DNA of 64,000 nucleotides from Pseudeuparius sepicola. Lineage: Eukaryota > Arthropoda > Insecta > Coleoptera > Anthribidae. A program made the position numbers and the translations under genes. This document shows positions 62,504 to 64,000 of the stretch, piece by piece. The first letter of the stretch is position 1; each line of letters begins with the position of its first letter. Under the pieces are notes generated by a model. The model saw only the letters and a program-made list of their open reading frames with translations. It ran no database searches and was not told the DNA's origin. Location of the stretch: assembly GCA_963920635.1 (NCBI GenBank), contig OY987298.1, forward strand, positions 85,755,454-85,819,453. The letters are read 5' to 3'.

Positions 62504-62974
62504 CTAAAGTTACGAGAAAACAGAGAATCGACGAAGAACCAGCGGAATTCAGCAATTACTTCGAAATTATCCCTGATTAAATAATATCCCATCCAATTTC
62601 GCATAAACTGTCACATATTGTTCTAACTACTAAGGTTAAAAGAAATACAGGGAAAGTAACCCGAAAAGAACATTTCCTATCGAAATTCACATAAAAACTA
62701 AAGTTACGAGAAAACAGAGAATCGACGAGGAACCAGCGGAATTCAGCAATTACTTCGAAATTATCCCTGATTCGATAATTTCCCATCCAATTTCGAAAAA
62801 ACTGTGTTCACACACTGTTCTACTACTAAGGTTAAGAGAAATACACGGAAATAACCCGAAAAGAATACTTCCTATCGAAATTCACATAAAAACTAAGCAA
62901 AGAACGTAAGATTGTGAGTGTAGATGTGAAAACAAGAAAAAGTGATAGCACTCAAAGTTAGAAAACAATCGGGG
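62504..62974 (-). repeat. Inverted cassette R46: two reversed monomers + linker, chimeric
   Basis: Reversed block 62504-62897, linker 62898-62974 (variant a). Preceded by a 924-bp plus run. The first reversed monomer carries gattaaataatatccc as in R44. The second carries gattcgataattt as in R1/R5/R17, but ends cctatcgaaattc. Ends unit U5. Confidence 0.93.
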
Positions 62975-62987
62975 AAAATTTTGGAGT

Positions 62988-64000
62988 ATTTGCTGAATTC
63001 CGCTGTTTCTACGTCGATTCACTGTTTTCTCGTAACTTTAGTTTTTATGTGAATTTCGATAGGAAATGTTCTTTTCGGGTCACTTTTCGTGTATTTCTCT
63101 TAAAATGGGTCTTTAGAACAGTGTGTGAACACAGTTTTCGCGAAATTGGATGGGAAGTTATTGAATCAGGGATAATTTCGGAGTATTTGCTGAATTCCGC
63201 TGGTTCCTCGTCGATTCTCTGTTTTCTCGAAACTTTAGTTTTTTTGTGAATTTCGATAGGAAATGTTCTTTTCGTGTTACTTTCTGTGTATTTCTCTTAA
63301 AATGAGACCTTAGAACAGTGTGTGAAAACAGTTTATGCGAAATTGGATGGGAAGTTACGGAATCAGGAATAATTTCGGAGTATTTGCTGAATTCCGCTGG
63401 ATCTACGTCGATTCACTGTTTTCTCGTATCTTTAGTTTTTATGTGAATTTCGATTGGAAATGTTCTTTTCTGGTTACTTTCCGAGTATTTCTCTTAACCT
63501 TAGTAGTTAGAACATTGTGTGAATACAATTTTTGCGAAATTGGATGGAAAATTATGGAATCAGGGATAATTTCGGAGTATTTGCTGAATTCCGCTGGTTC
63601 TACGTCGATTGTCTGTTTTCTCGTAACTTTAGTTTTTATGTGATTTCGATAGGAAATGTTCTTTTCGGGTTACTTTCCGAGTATTTCTCCTAACCTTAGT
63701 AGTTAGAACACCGTGTGAATACAATTTCTGCGAAATCGGATGGAAAATTATGGAATCAGGGATAATTTCGAAATAATGGCTTAATTCCGCTAGTTCTTCA
63801 TCGATTCTCTGTTTTCTCGTAACTTTAGTTTGTATGTGAATTTCGATAGGAAATGTTCTTTTCGGGTTACTTTCCGTGTATTTCTCTTAACCTTAGTAGT
63901 AGAACAGTGTGTGAACACGGTTTTTGCGAAATTGGATGGGATATTATTGAATCAGGCATAATTTCGGAGTATTGGCTGAATTCCGCCGGTTCTACGACAT
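62988..64000 (+). repeat. HOR unit U6 (partial, 5' end only)
   Basis: This is the first ~1 kb of the next unit, matching the start of U5 at a shift of 9262 (63049 to 53787, 63335 to 54073). It shares with U5 the substitution that turns ttttcggg into ttttctgg (63471 and 54209), so it is closest to U5. It is all plus-orientation monomers to the window edge, with no cassette reached. Confidence 0.9.

Larger units (their letters stand above)
53726..62987 (+). repeat. HOR unit U5, 9262 bp, rearranged form
   Basis: The unit contains six cassettes (R41-R46). It starts like U3/U4, then skips from the upstream to the downstream member of the 2962-bp-spaced paralogue pair (54591 matches 43910 of U4). 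It carries a 184-bp loss near 55731-55752, a plus run of 2493 bp (58810-61302, the longest in the window) containing a 982-bp tandem duplication, and a 1595-bp tandem duplication from about 60631. Substitutions at 57014/60982 and 57862/61830 are shared by the two arms of a 3968-bp-spaced repeat, which shows the duplications happened recently within this unit. A t at 54209 is shared only with U6 (63471). Confidence 0.88.
1..64000. repeat. Satellite DNA array, 197-bp monomer, multi-level higher-order repeat
   Basis: The whole window consists of variants of one 197-bp monomer plus 46 copies of a 77-bp linker. About 81% of it is in plus orientation; reversed monomers occupy about 12.1 kb (61 monomers in 46 blocks). 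No unique sequence, transposon or gene interrupts it, and both window edges fall inside the array. Recurring phrases such as gcgaaattggatgggaaa, gctgaattccgctggtt and ctgttttctcgtaactttag return every 197 bases. The variation is structured: monomer variants recur in the same order at distances of 6960, 16334, 14406, 13446 and 9262 bp, which defines higher-order units. The organisation is that of eukaryotic heterochromatic satellite. The species and chromosomal location cannot be read from the sequence. Because the array is so repetitive, unit lengths should be regarded as assembly-dependent. Confidence 0.97.

Noticed and set aside
1..64000. CRISPR array
   Set aside because: The repeats are 197 bp and contiguous, there are no unique spacers, and no cas-like gene is present.
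1..64000. Hammerhead ribozyme of the type found in some animal satellites
   Set aside because: The core CTGATGA followed by GAAA at proper spacing was not found on either strand. The closest strings (ctgattcaat, ctgaattc) lack the conserved core.
1..64000. Telomeric repeat arrays or interstitial telomere seeds
   Set aside because: No tandem TTAGGG, TTTAGGG or TTAGG-type runs occur. The recurring ttaaccttagtagtta is part of the monomer and is not itself tandem.

Overview
The window is one uninterrupted block of satellite DNA. I found no credible protein-coding gene, tRNA, rRNA or CRISPR array in it. The basic unit is a 197-bp monomer, AT-rich (about 36% GC by hand count of one monomer), repeated roughly 300 times with sequence variants. 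Arrays of this size and organisation are typical of eukaryotic heterochromatin (pericentromeric, subtelomeric or sex/B-chromosome blocks). I cannot name the species. CpG is not depleted in the monomer, which argues mildly against a heavily CpG-methylated vertebrate or plant satellite and would fit many invertebrates. That is inference only.

Three levels of order are visible. Level 1 is the 197-bp monomer, mostly in plus orientation, with the next copy always shifted by 2 bases of reading frame. Level 2 is a cassette rule: every run of plus monomers ends at the same monomer phase, then one or two monomers appear in reverse orientation, then a 77-bp linker mostly unrelated to the monomer, and the plus array resumes at a fixed phase. 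I located 46 such cassettes (31 with one reversed monomer, 15 with two). Plus runs between them take a small set of lengths (639, 727, 902, 1108, 1124, 1302, 1318, 1499, 1633 bp and a few derived values). Level 3 is a long higher-order repeat (HOR) made of 4 to 12 cassettes. A landmark plus run starting near 2580 recurs near 9540, 25874, 40280, 53726 and 62988, giving HOR units of 6960, 16334, 14406, 13446 and 9262 bp, with partial units at both ends.

The HOR units differ mainly by whole-block deletions and duplications rather than by point mutations. U1 (6960 bp) equals U2 (16334 bp) minus 2190 and 7184 bp. U3 and U4 share a 2183-bp tandem duplication absent from U2. U4 equals U3 minus 197, 366 and 397 bp, which accounts exactly for the 960-bp length difference. 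U5 is the most rearranged, with 982-bp and 1595-bp tandem duplications. Most breakpoints are in phase with the monomer, as expected of unequal exchange or gene conversion. One 366-bp deletion instead ends beside a perfect 17-bp-arm hairpin.

The many short open frames on both strands are by-products of the repeat. The features most worth a second look are the strict reversed-monomer-plus-linker rule, the long inverted repeats it creates (potential hairpin RNA or cruciform DNA), the recurrent fold-back hairpin, and the near-identity of 12-kb stretches in adjacent units.
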